Position numbers and translations under genes: made by a program | Part shown: positions 62,997 through 64,000 of the stretch, in pieces | Layout of the letters: the number at the start of each line of letters is the position of its first letter | Numbering within the stretch: the first letter of the stretch is position 1 | The notes under the pieces: generated by a model | Databases searched by the model: none | What the model saw: only the letters and a program-made list of their open reading frames with translations | What the model was told of the DNA's origin: nothing | Source of the DNA: Levilactobacillus angrenensis | GTDB taxonomy: Bacteria > Bacillota > Bacilli > Lactobacillales > Lactobacillaceae | DNA: 64,000 bases | Reading direction: 5' to 3' | NCBI RefSeq assembly: GCF_003946085.1 | Contig: NZ_RHOB01000001.1 | Coordinates: 124,001 to 188,000 of the forward strand

Positions 62997-64000
62997 TTGA
63001 AAAAATATTGGCAATTACTTTTGGGGACGGCTTTTGCTGCGTTGATGCTGGGCTGGGGATCCGCACCAGTTGTGGCCCCAGCGAAGGCAAAACCGACGAT
63101 GAAAATGGTCACGTATGGGCAATTGACTAACAAAAATACCCATCGTTTGGCAGCCGTTCGTGAAGCGGCTCGTCAAGCTATTTTACAAACGACGAAAGCC
63201 AAGAGTCGCCGGGTACCAGCGGTCTATCAAGTGAAATTACCGACCCATATGTCTAAAAAAGCGGGGCTGGCTAAGAAGGGGCTACGGATGCCGCTACTGA
63301 AGAACAGTTTTAAGCTGTCCCACGTAACGGTGCCGTATAGTGCGTTGACGGGTAAGATCGCCAATCGTTACCTACCCAAGGCTGACCGGACCAAGAAGAT
63401 CAACACCAAGAAAATGGTGGCTTTGACCTTTGACGATGGGCCGGATCCAACCTTAACGCCACGCCTGTTGAAGACGTTAAAGAAGGCCCACGTGCACGCC
63501 ACGTTCTTTGAAGTCGGTCAAAGCGTTAAACGTTATCCGAAGATTGCCCGGGCCGTCTTGGCTGGTGGCAATGAGTTAGCGAACCATTCTTGGAATCACC
63601 CGAACTTTGGGAGCATTGGGACCAAGAAGACGGCGCAACAAGTCTTGCGGACCAATCAGGCAATTTATCAAGCAACCAAGACCTTGCCGCAATACGTTCG
63701 GCCACCCTATGGCAGCATTACTGCCGCAGAAGGGCGTAAGCTGCAACAGCCGATCATTCGTTGGTCAGTGGATTCTCGCGATTGGTCGTACTTAAATGCG
63801 AAAAAGGATATTGCGGAAGTAATGAAAGATACGCGTGGTGGCGACATCATCTTGATGCACGATGTTCACAAACAATCGGTAGCCGCCGCACCCACGATCA
63901 TCAAGCGGTTGAAAGCCAAGGGGTACAAATTGGTCACCGTCAGCGAATTGTTGAACAATCAAGCCTTGCCGGGGTTACAGTACTTCGGTGCGCATGATGC
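62997..64000 (+). CDS. Secreted polysaccharide deacetylase (NodB domain; 3' end cut off)
   Basis: TTG start at 62997, supported by GAGGAGGG 6 bases upstream; the frame is open to the window edge (334 codons). Signal peptide (QLLLGTAFAALMLGWGSAPVVA), a basic linker, then the NodB domain: TFDDGPDP (metal and base Asp), HSWNHP (His pair), RPPYG, DSRDWS and the catalytic MHDVHKQS. This is a complete carbohydrate esterase family 4 set. It removes acetyl groups from peptidoglycan or an exopolysaccharide, which could modify resistance to lysozyme. Nearby genes give no further hint. Confidence 0.93.
   Translation, partial: MKKYWQLLLGTAFAALMLGWGSAPVVAPAKAKPTMKMVTYGQLTNKNTHRLAAVREAARQAILQTTKAKSRRVPAVYQVKLPTHMSKKAGLAKKGLRMPLLKNSFKLSHVTVPYSALTGKIANRYLPKADRTKKINTKKMVALTFDDGPDPTLTPRLLKTLKKAHVHATFFEVGQSVKRYPKIARAVLAGGNELANHSWNHPNFGSIGTKKTAQQVLRTNQAIYQATKTLPQYVRPPYGSITAAEGRKLQQPIIRWSVDSRDWSYLNAKKDIAEVMKDTRGGDIILMHDVHKQSVAAAPTIIKRLKAKGYKLVTVSELLNNQALPGLQYFGAHD

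Overview
The window is the replication-origin region of a low-GC-phylum, moderately GC-balanced lactic acid bacterium. The order gyrA-gyrB-recF-yaaA-dnaN-dnaA on the minus strand, then oriC, then rpmH-rnpA-yidC-jag-mnmE-mnmG on the plus strand, is the classic Firmicutes origin cluster. Accessory content (PepC, BrnQ, a WxL/BspA-style LRR surface protein, YfhO, MucBP-like domain, QueT transporter) points to Lactobacillaceae. Levilactobacillus or a close relative is my best guess, but that is inference from gene content and base composition, not a database match.

Layout. 1-2.1 kb: the 3'-truncated gene of a large BspA-like adhesin with a Pro-X wall-spanning tail, preceded by a dre-like palindrome. 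2.4-4.2 kb: secreted 5'-nucleotidase. 4.5-14.2 kb: gyrA to dnaA, with DnaA boxes on both sides of dnaA and a probable DnaA-trio unwinding element in the dnaA-dnaN gap. 14.2-21 kb: ribosomal/RNase P/insertase/tRNA-modification cluster, interrupted by two structured repeat elements; the usual rsmG-noc-parA-parB continuation is absent. 21-40 kb: mixed metabolic, transport and regulatory genes, including a TetR-controlled ABC exporter, signal peptidase I and PepC. 40.6-49.5 kb: a six-gene exopolysaccharide locus resembling the Listeria pss system (GH8-like lipoprotein, polytopic membrane protein, secreted/anchored protein, BcsA-like synthase without PilZ, BcsB-like subunit, degenerate GGDEF membrane protein), split by a repeat. 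49.6-64 kb: small membrane peptide, cardiolipin synthase, QueT, YfhO, UbiA/MenA, a membrane-protein trio whose last member is frameshifted, purine permease, aldo/keto reductase and a truncated polysaccharide deacetylase.

Two chromosome-scale signals stand out. First, four parS sites (16-bp ParB sites) lie between 26.7 and 62.2 kb, one inside a coding sequence. Second, at least five to six copies of an interspersed, highly base-paired element occur in intergenic gaps in both orientations; three copies share an 18-bp closing helix whose two arms have changed together, which is direct covariation evidence for a selected RNA (or DNA) fold. A further palindrome, TTAACCCGGGTTATAA, occurs four times, three of them in one 530-bp gene-free gap at 56.9-57.4 kb.

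Genes on the right arm are mostly on the plus strand, co-oriented with replication away from oriC; dnaA to the adhesin are on the minus strand, also co-oriented. No rRNA, tRNA, CRISPR array, prophage or complete insertion sequence was recognised.
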